A stretch of 42,719 nt of DNA from Nocardia carnea. Lineage in GTDB: Bacteria; Actinomycetota; Actinomycetes; Mycobacteriales; Mycobacteriaceae. A program made the position numbers and the translations under genes. Location of the stretch: positions 1 through 42,719 of the forward strand of contig NZ_JARWOV010000085.1 of NCBI RefSeq assembly GCF_029868855.1, in the 5' to 3' direction. Under the pieces are notes generated by a model. That model did not search any database. It had not been told where the DNA came from and was given only the letters and a program-made list of their open reading frames with translations. Positions 1-10,041 of this stretch are shown piece by piece; position 1 is the first letter of the stretch, and each line of letters begins with the position of its first letter.

Positions 1-110
<110 letters not shown>

Positions 111-148
111 CGGTGCTTCGCAAGACGGTGATCGCGGGAGATGACCGG

Positions 149-183
149 CGGCCCACCGCGCCCCTCATCGGTACGGTGGGCCG
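149..183 (-). terminator. Candidate terminator after the allophanate hydrolase gene
   Basis: A 10-bp perfect inverted repeat, CGGCCCACCG (149-158) and CGGTGGGCCG (174-183), is separated by 15 nt and lies just past the stop codon at 221 on the minus strand. There is no T-tract, as is common for actinobacterial stem-loops, so its role as the end of the urea operon is inferred from position only. Confidence 0.45.
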
Positions 184-220
184 AGTTTCGCCGTCATGGC
201 GAACCGGGCTCGGAAGCGGC

Positions 221-1978
221 TTATCGAACGGCGTTCAGATAGTTCTTCCACCCCCCGTACTCGGTGATATCGGTTGCGTCACGTGATGATTCGAAGTCGC
301 AGGCGAAGCCCGTGACCCATTCGCCGGAATCCAGTTCCACCTTGCCCAGCGTCATGGGCGACGGCAGGTTGCCCAGGAACGTGCCGAGGGCGGCGGGGGA
401 GAGGCGATACAGTTCGCCGGGCAGACCGCGGCCGCCGGCACCCACTCGGAGCATCCCCGGTTTCGGTGGGGTGGCGGGCAGCGCGACCATGCGATAAGCC
501 GCCGCCGTCGTCACCTCCCCGACGAATCGGGCGCGGGCTTGTTCCAGCTGGTGGTGCAGGGGCAGGCCGCGCAGATGAGCGCCGACGACGAGGAGATCGG
601 TGCCGGTATCGGTGATCAGGGGTGCGGGTTCGCCGAGGAGCCGGGCGGCCAGGTCGATACCGACCTGATCGGCGAAGGCCGGGGTGACGAACATGACGCC
701 GAATGGATCACCGTCGGCGGTGTCCGCACCCGGGACCGCGACCGCGGCCAGGTCGAGGAGATTGCAGAAGTTGGTGAACGTGCCCATCCGGCTGTTGATC
801 GCGATCGGCTCGGCCGCCACCGCTGCGATGGTCGGGTGCTCGGTGGTGGTGGGGAGCAGCAGGGCCGGGTATTCGGTGAACAGGCGGCGGGCGGTAGCTG
901 CGGCGCGCGTGAGGTGGTCGAGGTCGGTGACGTAGGAATGTGCGGCGGGGCGGGCGCCGCCGGTGATGATGGCGGAGACCACCGGGTCGGCGCCTTCGGG
1001 TTCACTGCTGAGGAATTCGCCGACGGCGGCGAAACGCTGGGCGACGATGGCACCGTCGTAGAGGAGGGTGGCGGCGTCGAGCAGTTCGGCGATATCGACC
1101 GTGGCGATTTCGCCGCCACCGGACCGCCAACGGTCGACGGTGGCGTCGAAGGCGGCACGGTAGGCGGGAGTGAGGGATTTCAGGTTGTCCTCGGTGGGCA
1201 CGGCGAGGGTGGTGCTCGACGGTGCGCCGAGAGGCGTGTCGGCGGGCCACGGGCGGGAGCGGGGATCGGCCGGGTCGGGACCGATCATGGTGTTCGCGAC
1301 CTCGGTGGCGAGGGCGAGGTCGCGGGCGAACACCGTGATGGCGTCGTAGTCGGGGCAGGCCGGGACCAACCCGGTGGTGGGGACCAGCCCGAGGGTCGGT
1401 TTGATACCGATGATGCCGTTCAGGGCGGCCGGGACCCGGCCCGACCCGGCGGTATCGGTGCCCAGGGCGGCATCGACCATCCCGAGGGCGACCGCGACCG
1501 CCGAACCCGAACTGCTGCCACCGGAGACCCGGTCGGGGAAGCGGCTGTTGCGGACCGCACCGTAGGGGCTGCGGGTGCCGACCAGGCCGGTGGCGAACTG
1601 GTCGAGGTTGGTTTTCCCGAGCATGATCGCACCCTGTTCGACCAGTCGCGCGACGGCGGGCGCGGTGTGGTCGGGAATGCGGTCGAAGCCCGGGCACGCG
1701 CAGGTGGTGGGGGTTCCGGCGATATCGATATTGTCCTTCACGGCGACGAGAACCCCGGCCAGCGGCAGCTTCTCGCCCTGCGCGACCCGGGCGTCGATCG
1801 CAGTGGCCTCGGCGAGAACATCGGCTTCTGCGCGCAGCGAGATCCAGATCTCGGGCCGATCCTGTTCGCGGATGGTGCGATACGCGGCTGCAACTCGGTC
1901 TGCCGCGCTGGTTGCCTCGCCGGCCGGGCCGGCGGATTCGGTGCCCGCGTCGGCTAGCGGTAGTTTCTCCATGGTCAT
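221..1978 (-). CDS. atzF: Allophanate hydrolase (amidase-signature enzyme)
   Basis: This enzyme catalyses the second step of ATP-dependent urea breakdown, hydrolysing allophanate to ammonia and CO2 in the cytoplasm. The 585-residue protein has the full amidase-signature triad: Lys81 in VAVKDN, cis-Ser155 in SGGSSSGS and nucleophile Ser179 in DTAGSGR, with the 24-residue serine spacing of the family. Residues from about 460 to the end form the C-terminal domain typical of AtzF/DUR1,2 allophanate hydrolases, ending near YGGWKNYL. The ATG at 1978 overlaps the urea carboxylase stop as ATGA, so translation is probably coupled. The open frame extends 63 codons further upstream, but that stretch is antisense-like inside the preceding gene. 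It is the last gene of the urea operon. Confidence 0.95.
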   Translation of the reverse strand: MTMEKLPLADAGTESAGPAGEATSAADRVAAAYRTIREQDRPEIWISLRAEADVLAEATAIDARVAQGEKLPLAGVLVAVKDNIDIAGTPTTCACPGFDRIPDHTAPAVARLVEQGAIMLGKTNLDQFATGLVGTRSPYGAVRNSRFPDRVSGGSSSGSAVAVALGMVDAALGTDTAGSGRVPAALNGIIGIKPTLGLVPTTGLVPACPDYDAITVFARDLALATEVANTMIGPDPADPRSRPWPADTPLGAPSSTTLAVPTEDNLKSLTPAYRAAFDATVDRWRSGGGEIATVDIAELLDAATLLYDGAIVAQRFAAVGEFLSSEPEGADPVVSAIITGGARPAAHSYVTDLDHLTRAAATARRLFTEYPALLLPTTTEHPTIAAVAAEPIAINSRMGTFTNFCNLLDLAAVAVPGADTADGDPFGVMFVTPAFADQVGIDLAARLLGEPAPLITDTGTDLLVVGAHLRGLPLHHQLEQARARFVGEVTTAAAYRMVALPATPPKPGMLRVGAGGRGLPGELYRLSPAALGTFLGNLPSPMTLGKVELDSGEWVTGFACDFESSRDATDITEYGGWKNYLNAVR

Positions 1979-4900
1979 GCCGCTCCTTCGATTTCGATGG
2001 CGACCAGAGGTGCGCCGGTGGTCACTTGGTCGCCTGCGGTGACGGTGATCGCGCGGACGGTTCCCGCGGCTTCGGCCACCACGGGCAGCTCCATTTTCAT
2101 GGCCTCGAGGACGAGCAGGGTGGCGCCGGCCTCGACGCGCTCTCCCTCGGACACTTCCACCCGCCACACGTTCGCCATCATGGGCGCGGCGACGATCTCG
2201 CAGCCTTCGGGGAGGTCGAGGGTATCGGCGGTATCGGGGCCCGGATCCGGTTCGGTTTGGGCACTGAGTTCACCGCTGGCTTCCCAGCGCTGTCGTTCGG
2301 CGGTGAACGCGGCCTGCCGGATTTCCTCGGTGGCGGCGATATCGGCGGCGTGCTCGTCCAGGAATTCCAGATGCTCGGACATCGCGAATTCGCCTACGCT
2401 GGTGCGCATCTCGAAACGACCCGCGGACATATCCGCTCGGAGATCGAGCAGTTCCTCGGCCGCGACCGGATACCAGCTGATGCGGTCGAAGAACCGGAAC
2501 AGCCACGGTTTGCCGGTTTCGAACGGTGCGCGTTGCCGGTAGCCCGACCAGATGGGGACGGTGCGGCCGATGAGCTGGTAGCCGCCGGGGGATTCCATCC
2601 CGTAGACGCACAGGTATTTGCCGCCGATACCCACGGCGTCGGAAGGGGTCCAGGTGCGGGCGGGGTTGTATTTGGTGGTCACCAGGCGGTGGCGCGGATC
2701 GAGCGGGACGGCCAGTGGTGCGCCCAGGTAGACGTCGCCGAGGCCGAGCACCATGTACTGGGCGTCGAAGACGATATCGCGGACCTCGTCGATACTGTCC
2801 AGACCGTTGACGCGGCGGATGAACTCGATATTCGACGGCAACCACGGGGCTTGCGAGCGGACACCGTGACCGTAGCGTTCGATCGCCTGCACGATGGTCG
2901 GATCGTCGAAGGACAGCGGGAGTTCGATATGGCGGCTCGGGACGCGGAGGTCGGCGGTATCGGGGATATCGTCCTCGAGCTCGCCGAGCAGCCGTACCAC
3001 GGTGCGCTGATCGATGACATCGGCGTCGAAATGCAGATGCAGGGAGCGCACGCCGGGGGTGATATCGATCAGGCCGGGAATGGAGGCCTGTTCGAGGCGT
3101 TCGCTCAGGGCGTGCACGCGCATCCGCAGGCCGAGGTCCAGCTCCATCGGGCCGTATTCGACCAGCACGTTGTCGTCACCGCCGCGCAGGTATTTGACCT
3201 CCGGTGTGCCGGTACCGGCGTCGCGGCGGCCCAGAACACCGTTGTCCTCCTCGCGGGCGCCGAGGAGTTCGGGGGTGGAGACGTTACGGCCGCGCAGCGC
3301 CGGTGCGGAGCGGAACTCGGCGGTGCGGTCATCGGCGACCGGGACGAAACGCACCTGGTCGCCGGGGCGCATCTGACCCAGTTTCCAGCGGTGCGCGGAA
3401 ATCACCGTGAGCGGGCAGGCGAAACCGCCCAGGCTGGGGCCGTCGGGGCCGAGCAGGATCGGAGTGTCGCCGGAGAGGTTGAGCGCGCCGACGCTGTAGG
3501 CGCAGTCGTGCAGGTTCGACGGGTGCAAGCCGGCGTCGCCACCATCTGTGCGCGACCAGGTCGGTTTCGGGCCGGCCAGCCGCAGGCCGGTGCGGTTGGC
3601 GTGGGCCTGCACCTGCCAGGTGGCGTCGTAGAACTGGGCGATATCGGCCGGGGTGAAATAGTCGGGTGCGGGCTGGGGACCCTCGCCGACCCCGACGTAC
3701 CAGGTGTGGCCGAATTCGGGGCGGTCCTCGGCCGGGATGGGCGCGGGGTCGAGTAGGCCACCGGCATCGGGTTTGATGCCGAGGATATCGCCGGTGGCGA
3801 CGGCGCGGCCGGTGATACCGCCGAAACCGCCGAGGGTGAAAGTGGCCGCGCTGCCGTGATAGTCGGGGGCGAGGATACCGCCGCGGACGGCGAGGTAGGT
3901 GCGCAGACCGGTGTCGTGTGGGGCGCCGATATCGAGAACGGAACCGGCGGGGACGGTGATCGGCTCCCACATGGGCACGGGTTCGCCGTCCACGGTGACC
4001 GGGGCGTCGGCGCCGGTAACGCAGACGATCGTGGTGGCGGTGCAGCGCAGGCGCGGGCCGAGCAACGTCGCCTCGAGGCCGTTCTCGCCCAGGGAGTTAC
4101 CCACGACGTGATTGGCGAGCTGGAAGGACAGATCGTCGAAGGCACCCGACGGCGGGATACCGACGTTCCAGAGTCCCAGGCGGCCGGGATAGTCCTGGAT
4201 GGTGGTGGAGACGCCGGCGCGCAGGATTTCCAGGCGGGGACGGATCGTGGCCAGGCTGCCCAGCGTCGCGGTGGTGTGCCGGGCGTCGAGCATGGGCGAA
4301 CTGGTGGCGGCGGCACGCAACTGGGGCAGGTTGGTGGTGATACCGAACATGCGGGTCTCGTCGAGCGCCGCGCGGAGCCGGTGCAGGGCCTCGGTGCGGC
4401 TCTCGCCGGAAGTGATGATCTTGGCGATCAGCGGGTCGTAGTAGGGGCTGATCTCGGTACCGGTTTCGACCCAGGTCTCCACCCGGGCGTTCGCGCCGGG
4501 AATCTCGACCCCGGTGAGCGTGCCGGCGCCGGGGCGGTAGTCGTTACCGGGATCCTCCGCGTAGACACGGGCCTCCACGGCGAAGCCGGTGAGGGGCGGG
4601 CCGGCGTCGGGAACGTCGTCGAGGAACGCGGAATCCCCGCCCGCCAGCCGCAGCATCCACTCGACCAGGTCCACGCCCGTAACAGCCTCGGTGACCGGAT
4701 GCTCGACCTGAAGACGAGTGTTCACCTCGAGGAACGACGCCTCGCCGCGGTCCACGTCGTAGATGAACTCGACCGTCCCCGCAGACCGATAACCCACCTC
4801 ACCGAGCAGTTTCCGGCTCGATTCGAGCAGCCGTTCGCTCACGATATAGGGGAGCCCGGGCGCGGGCGCCTCCTCGATGACCTTCTGATTGCGCCGCTGC

Positions 4901-5634
4901 AGACTGCAGTCGCGAGTGCCCAGAGAGACCGCACGCCCGCGGCCGTCACCGAATATCTGCACCTCCACATGACGGGCCCGGGCGACGAAACGCTCCAGGT
5001 ACACCGCCGAGGAGCCGAAGTTGTTCTGCGCCAGCCTGATCACGCGCTGATAGGTCTCGGTGAGTTCGGCAGGACCCGCGCAGGCCGCCATTCCGATACC
5101 ACCACCGCCACCGGCGGCCTTCAGCATCACCGGATAGCCGATCCGCTCGGCCTCCGCCAGCGCCTCGTCGAGGCCGGCGAGCAGCCCGCTCCCGGCCACC
5201 AGCGGTACGCCCGCGGCTGCGGCGGCCTGCCGGGCACTGTGCTTATCGCCGAAAAGCCGTAGATGTTCGGCGGCCGGCCCGACGAACGCGATCCCGGCGG
5301 CCTCCACCTCCGCCGCGAAATCGGCATTCTCGGAAAGGAACCCGTAACCGGGGTGGATCGCCGTCGCGCCACTGGACAGCGCCGCCTCGATCACGGCTTC
5401 GGCGCGCAGATAGGACTCCGCGGCCGGTGCGGGCCCGAGCCGGACCGCTCGATCGGCCATCCGCACATGCCGGGAACCCTCGTCGGCATCGGAGAACACC
5501 GCGACCGTATCGATCCCCAGCCGCCGCGCGGTGCGCAGGATCCGGCAGGCGATCTCACCGCGGTTGGCGATCAGCAGACATTCGGGCAGCGGCGTATGCA
5601 GCGGTGTATACAGCTGCGGGGCGGTCTCGGTCAC
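1975..5634 (-). CDS. uca: Urea carboxylase (biotin-dependent)
   Basis: ATP- and bicarbonate-dependent carboxylation of urea to allophanate. The 1219-residue protein has an N-terminal biotin carboxylase (about 17-460; LIANRGEIACRI, glycine-rich KAAGGGGGIGM loop, EVNTRLQVEHPVTE), a central KipI/KipA-type carboxyltransferase part (about 465-1100; YGMESPGGYQLIGRT near its end) and a C-terminal biotin carrier domain with EAMKM, biotinyl Lys1180. The length matches bacterial urea carboxylases. The start is GTG at 5634 with GAGAGGA about 7 nt upstream. Related guanidine carboxylases exist, but the Urt urea transporter genes, adjacent atzF and lack of visible carboxyguanidine deiminase genes favour urea. 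Its first codons contain a copy of the GntR-type operator. Confidence 0.95.
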   Translation of the reverse strand: MTETAPQLYTPLHTPLPECLLIANRGEIACRILRTARRLGIDTVAVFSDADEGSRHVRMADRAVRLGPAPAAESYLRAEAVIEAALSSGATAIHPGYGFLSENADFAAEVEAAGIAFVGPAAEHLRLFGDKHSARQAAAAAGVPLVAGSGLLAGLDEALAEAERIGYPVMLKAAGGGGGIGMAACAGPAELTETYQRVIRLAQNNFGSSAVYLERFVARARHVEVQIFGDGRGRAVSLGTRDCSLQRRNQKVIEEAPAPGLPYIVSERLLESSRKLLGEVGYRSAGTVEFIYDVDRGEASFLEVNTRLQVEHPVTEAVTGVDLVEWMLRLAGGDSAFLDDVPDAGPPLTGFAVEARVYAEDPGNDYRPGAGTLTGVEIPGANARVETWVETGTEISPYYDPLIAKIITSGESRTEALHRLRAALDETRMFGITTNLPQLRAAATSSPMLDARHTTATLGSLATIRPRLEILRAGVSTTIQDYPGRLGLWNVGIPPSGAFDDLSFQLANHVVGNSLGENGLEATLLGPRLRCTATTIVCVTGADAPVTVDGEPVPMWEPITVPAGSVLDIGAPHDTGLRTYLAVRGGILAPDYHGSAATFTLGGFGGITGRAVATGDILGIKPDAGGLLDPAPIPAEDRPEFGHTWYVGVGEGPQPAPDYFTPADIAQFYDATWQVQAHANRTGLRLAGPKPTWSRTDGGDAGLHPSNLHDCAYSVGALNLSGDTPILLGPDGPSLGGFACPLTVISAHRWKLGQMRPGDQVRFVPVADDRTAEFRSAPALRGRNVSTPELLGAREEDNGVLGRRDAGTGTPEVKYLRGGDDNVLVEYGPMELDLGLRMRVHALSERLEQASIPGLIDITPGVRSLHLHFDADVIDQRTVVRLLGELEDDIPDTADLRVPSRHIELPLSFDDPTIVQAIERYGHGVRSQAPWLPSNIEFIRRVNGLDSIDEVRDIVFDAQYMVLGLGDVYLGAPLAVPLDPRHRLVTTKYNPARTWTPSDAVGIGGKYLCVYGMESPGGYQLIGRTVPIWSGYRQRAPFETGKPWLFRFFDRISWYPVAAEELLDLRADMSAGRFEMRTSVGEFAMSEHLEFLDEHAADIAATEEIRQAAFTAERQRWEASGELSAQTEPDPGPDTADTLDLPEGCEIVAAPMMANVWRVEVSEGERVEAGATLLVLEAMKMELPVVAEAAGTVRAITVTAGDQVTTGAPLVAIEIEGAA
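5593..5614. promoter_or_regulatory. Intragenic copy of the GntR-type operator
   Basis: Read on the minus strand this 22-bp site matches the site upstream of urtA at 18 of 22 positions, including the ten-base GCTGTATACA and the ATACG end. It lies 20-41 nt inside the urea carboxylase coding region and encodes the LYTPLHTP repeat of the N-terminal extension. GTATAC fits the half-site pattern of FadR-type GntR regulators, and the gntR gene is directly upstream. Binding is inferred, not shown. Confidence 0.5.
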
Positions 5635-5685
5635 GGTCGATCCTCTCGGCGTGGACAGTGCCGGCTACCGGAGTAGCCGGGAAAA

Positions 5686-6387
5686 TCAGGTCTTGGTCGC
5701 GCGGGCCAGGCGGGTCAGCTGGAGTACCTGACCGGCTCGATCGGCCACCACGCGGCGGGATTGGTCGATATGGGCCAGAAGCTGCTCACGGGCGTTGTCG
5801 AGGTCGCGATCGAGGACGGCCTCACCGATGGCGATATGTTCCTCGATGGTCGCGAGCATGCGGTCGGGAGTCAGATAGTCGAACATCCGGACCGGGCGGA
5901 TCCGGGCGTTCACGGTGCGCAGGGCCTCGGTGAGGGCGTGATTGCCCGACGATTCCAGCAGTACGGTGTGGAATTGTTCGTCGGCGTCGACGAAACCGGC
6001 GTCCGGTTCCGGTGGCGCGGTGCGGAACGCGCGCCACCGGTCGATCTCCGGACCGAGTACGGCACGGTTGTGGCCCAGGTCCGGATCGTCGAGCACACGG
6101 GCTATGCCCTGGACTTCCAGAGTGATCCGCAACTCGTAGTAGTCACCCAGGGTGTCCAGGCGCGGCCGGTACGGGAACAGGCCGGCGTCGCGGCGTTCGA
6201 CGAGACCGTCGGCCTGCAACCGGGCCAGCGCCTCCCGCACAGGGGTCCGGGAGACGCCGTACCGTTCGGCCAGCCGTTCTTCGCCGAGCCGTTCGTCGGG
6301 TGCCAGCGCCCCGCCCATGAGTTCGTCGCGCAGCGCCTTGTACACAGTGTCGCTACGGGATTCGCGTTTGCTTCGTGGTTCGGTCAC
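5686..6387 (-). CDS. GntR-family (FadR/FCD) transcriptional regulator
   Basis: Predicted ligand-responsive DNA-binding regulator of the surrounding urea genes. The 233-residue protein has an N-terminal winged helix (about 12-75; LAERYGVSRTPVREALARL is the recognition region) and a C-terminal all-helical FCD domain with the metal-binding set Asp136, His140, His184 and His206. It starts with GTG at 6387, 10 nt after urtE, and ends 51 nt before urea carboxylase, so it is embedded in the operon it probably controls. Two GTATAC-type sites (upstream of urtA, and in the urea carboxylase start) are plausible targets. The effector is unknown; urea, allophanate or another nitrogen metabolite would fit. 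Confidence 0.88.
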   Translation of the reverse strand: MTEPRSKRESRSDTVYKALRDELMGGALAPDERLGEERLAERYGVSRTPVREALARLQADGLVERRDAGLFPYRPRLDTLGDYYELRITLEVQGIARVLDDPDLGHNRAVLGPEIDRWRAFRTAPPEPDAGFVDADEQFHTVLLESSGNHALTEALRTVNARIRPVRMFDYLTPDRMLATIEEHIAIGEAVLDRDLDNAREQLLAHIDQSRRVVADRAGQVLQLTRLARATKT

Positions 6388-6397
6388 GTCGCGCAGC

Positions 6398-7090
6398 CTA
6401 AAGAGTCATGGCGGCGCGAACGGTGTCGACGGCACCGGCTCCGCCTGCCCCGGACGAGGTGACCCGGCCGCTCTCCAGCACGTAATACCGGCTCGCGGCA
6501 CGCAGCGCGAAACCGATGTGCTGTTCCACCAGCAGCACCCCGAGCCCGCCGCGGTTCACCAGTTCGGTGATGGTGTTCTCGATCTCGGCGACCACCGACG
6601 GCTGGATGCCCTCGGTGGGTTCGTCGAGAATGAGCATGCGCGGTTCGGTGATGAGCGCGCGGGCGATGGCCAGCTGCTGGCGCTGCCCGCCGGACAACAG
6701 CCCGGCACGGCGGTCGAGCAGATCCTTCAGCGCGGGAAACAGATCCAGCTGCTCGTCGATCAATGCCGCACCGCGTTTACGGCCGTCGGCCACCACCCGC
6801 AGGTTCTCGGCGGTGGTGAGATGACCGAAGCACTGCTGGCCCTGGGGCACATAGGCGATCCCGCGGCGGACCCGCGCGCTCGGGCGCAACGAGGTGATAT
6901 CGGCACCGTCGAAACGGATCCGTCCGCGAGCGGTTTTCACCAGCCCCACCGCTGCACGCAGCAAGGTGGTTTTACCGGCTCCGTTGTGTCCCATGATCGC
7001 GGCGACCCCGTCGGCCGGGACCTCGATCCCGACCCCGTGCACCACCTCCGTGCGGCCGTAACCGGCGTGGACGTCGATGAGTTCCAGCAT
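6398..7090 (-). CDS. urtE: Urea ABC transporter ATP-binding protein UrtE
   Basis: One of the two cytoplasmic ATPases of the high-affinity urea importer. The 230-residue protein carries Walker A GHNGAGKT (34-41), the VPQGQQCFGHLTTAENL segment typical of the UrtE/LivF group, the ABC signature LSGGQ (132-136) and Walker B LILDEP (153-158). Start ATG at 7090 is 5 nt after the urtD stop. As in other urt and liv clusters, the LivF-like ATPase comes last among the transporter genes. Substrate assignment rests on the neighbouring urea carboxylase and allophanate hydrolase genes and on the UrtA-like binding protein. Confidence 0.93.
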   Translation of the reverse strand: MLELIDVHAGYGRTEVVHGVGIEVPADGVAAIMGHNGAGKTTLLRAAVGLVKTARGRIRFDGADITSLRPSARVRRGIAYVPQGQQCFGHLTTAENLRVVADGRKRGAALIDEQLDLFPALKDLLDRRAGLLSGGQRQQLAIARALITEPRMLILDEPTEGIQPSVVAEIENTITELVNRGGLGVLLVEQHIGFALRAASRYYVLESGRVTSSGAGGAGAVDTVRAAMTL

Positions 7091-7095
7091 CGCGG

Positions 7096-8036
<941 letters not shown>

Positions 8037-8040
<4 letters not shown>

Positions 8041-9152
8041 GACACTCCTACCGGGGTAGCGGCGGTGGGTTGTGCTGCCGGTCCGGGTGGTGCCGTGTCC
8101 TCGTCCGCGGCCCGTTTCCGCCGCCGCAGCAGGGTGACCAGTCCGGCCAGACCCGCCGGGAAGAACCCGACCACGACGATGAAGAGGATGCCCTGCGCGT
8201 ACACCCAGCCGGAGGGGAAGTTCTCCGAAAGGCTGGTCTGCGCCCAGGCCACGGCGATCGCGCCCAGCACTGGGCCCAGCAGGGTGGTGCGGCCACCGAT
8301 CGCGACACCGGTGAGGAACGCGATGGACGGCACGATCCCGATATCGGCGGGGGAGATGATCCCGACGATCGGTACGAACAGCGCCCCGGCGATACCCGCG
8401 AACAGGGCGGCCACCGCGTACGCGACAACTTTGACGTTGGCCGGGTCGTAGCCGAGGAAACGTACCCGCTCCTCCTGATCGCGCACCGCGACCAGCAGTT
8501 CGCCGTACCGGCTGTACATGAGCTGCCGGGTCAGCGCCACGATCACCAGCAGGGTCGCGGCCGCGATGAAGAACAGCAGCCGCCGGTTGATCGGATCGTT
8601 GAGCGCCAGCCCGAAGAAACTGCGGAACCGGTTGAGCCCGTTGCTGCCGCCGGTGGACTGCTGACCCACCAGCAGGATCGCGAAGGCCGCGGCCAGCGCC
8701 TGCGACAGGATCGCGAAATAGGCGCCCTTGACCTTGCGTTTGAACACCCCGAGCCCCAGCAGGACCGCCACCAGCGGCGGAACGATCAGGATGCCCAGGA
8801 TCGTGACCACCGGCGACGAGAACGGAATCCAGTACGCCGGCAGCTCCCGGATCCCGGCGATCTGCATGAAATCGGGTACCTCGTCGCCGCGCAGCGCAGC
8901 GTCGGAGATCTTGAGGTGCATGGCCATGATGTAGGCGCCGAGCCCGAAGAACACACCCTGGCCGAGGGTGAGCATGCCGCCCCGGCCCCAGGCCAAACCG
9001 ATTCCGACCGCGACGATGCCGAAGCACAGGAACTTACCGAGCAGATTGAGCCGGAAATCGGAGAGCACCGCGGGCGCCACCCCGAACAGCAGGACGGCGG
9101 CCAGCGCGAACCCCGAACAGACCTTCCAGCGGGTGGTCAGGAATTCCCTCAT
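8037..9152 (-). CDS. urtC: Urea ABC transporter permease UrtC
   Basis: LivM-type inner-membrane permease of the urea importer, 371 residues. It has about ten hydrophobic segments and the typical LAWGRGGMLTLGQGVFFGLGAY motif at about residues 52-73, plus the cytoplasmic coupling region around AVRDQEERVRFLGYDP that contacts the ATPases. The C-terminus is basic and ends in a proline-rich tail. ATG at 9152 overlaps the urtB stop as ATGA. A second, much larger upstream extension of the frame is antisense-like and was excluded. Confidence 0.93.
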
Positions 9153-10036
9153 ACCAGACTCCTCGACCGGATCATGAACAGTCCCTGCGGCCGGACCTGC
9201 AGGAAGATCACGATGACGACGAATACGATCACCTTCGCCACCGAGGCGGTGGTGCTGTATTCGATGAACGAGTTCAACAGCCCCAGCGCCACCGCGGCGA
9301 TCACCGCGCCGCGGATCTGGCCGAGACCGCCGATGACGACCACCAGGAAGGCGTCCACCAGATAGGCGGCGCCGGTATTGGAACTGGTGGAACCGATCAA
9401 CGTCAGCGCCACGCCCGCCACACCGGCGAGTCCGGAGCCGATGAAGAACGTCGTGATATCGGTACCGCGGCTGGAGATCCCGCTCGTTTCGGCGAGATCC
9501 CGATGCTGCACCACGGCCCGGATGCGCCGGCCCATCGCGGTGTACTTCATGGTCACCGCGATGGCGGTCACGCACAGCACCGCGAGCAGCATGATGAAGA
9601 TCCGGGTCTTGGGGACCACGGCCCCCAGGATCTCCACCCCGCCACCGAGCCACTCCGGAGTCACCACGCGGACCGCGGGGGCACCGAAGATATCCCGCGC
9701 CGCCTGCTGCAGGATCAAACCCACACCGAAGGTCACCAGCAGGGTGTCCAGCGGCCGGTCGTACATCCGTTTGATCAGCGTCACCTCGAGGACGACACCC
9801 ATGAGGCCGCCGACCAGGAACCCGATGAGCAGCGACACGATCAGCGAGACCTCGGCGTTTGACACCAGGTACGTCTGCACCGTGTAGGCGGTATAGGACC
9901 CCGCCATGATGAACGCGCCGTGGGCCATGTTGATCACGCCCATCTGCCCGAAGGTCAGCGATAACCCGAGGGCCGCCAGCAGCAGGATGGAACCCAGGCT
10001 CAGGCCGGTGAACAGCTGCCCGACAAGTGCTTCCAT
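9149..10036 (-). CDS. urtB: Urea ABC transporter permease UrtB
   Basis: LivH-type permease partner of UrtC. The 295-residue protein begins with the family pattern GSILLLAALGLSLTFGQMGVINMAHG and contains VQHRDLAETSGISSRGTDI, the coupling-helix region facing the cytoplasm, with about eight membrane segments in all. The ATG at 10036 was chosen over an upstream in-frame ATG because it matches the family N-terminus and sits 5 nt after the urtA stop. Together with UrtC it forms the membrane channel fed by the lipoprotein UrtA. Confidence 0.93.
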   Translation of the reverse strand: MEALVGQLFTGLSLGSILLLAALGLSLTFGQMGVINMAHGAFIMAGSYTAYTVQTYLVSNAEVSLIVSLLIGFLVGGLMGVVLEVTLIKRMYDRPLDTLLVTFGVGLILQQAARDIFGAPAVRVVTPEWLGGGVEILGAVVPKTRIFIMLLAVLCVTAIAVTMKYTAMGRRIRAVVQHRDLAETSGISSRGTDITTFFIGSGLAGVAGVALTLIGSTSSNTGAAYLVDAFLVVVIGGLGQIRGAVIAAVALGLLNSFIEYSTTASVAKVIVFVVIVIFLQVRPQGLFMIRSRSLV

Positions 10037-10041
10037 TCCGA

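Noticed and set aside
539..3756. Very long plus-strand open frames opposite atzF and urea carboxylase (over 400 and over 600 codons)
   Set aside because: They mirror the high GC3 of the real minus-strand genes, are rich in Gly/Arg/Asp without any recognisable motif and have no ribosome sites.
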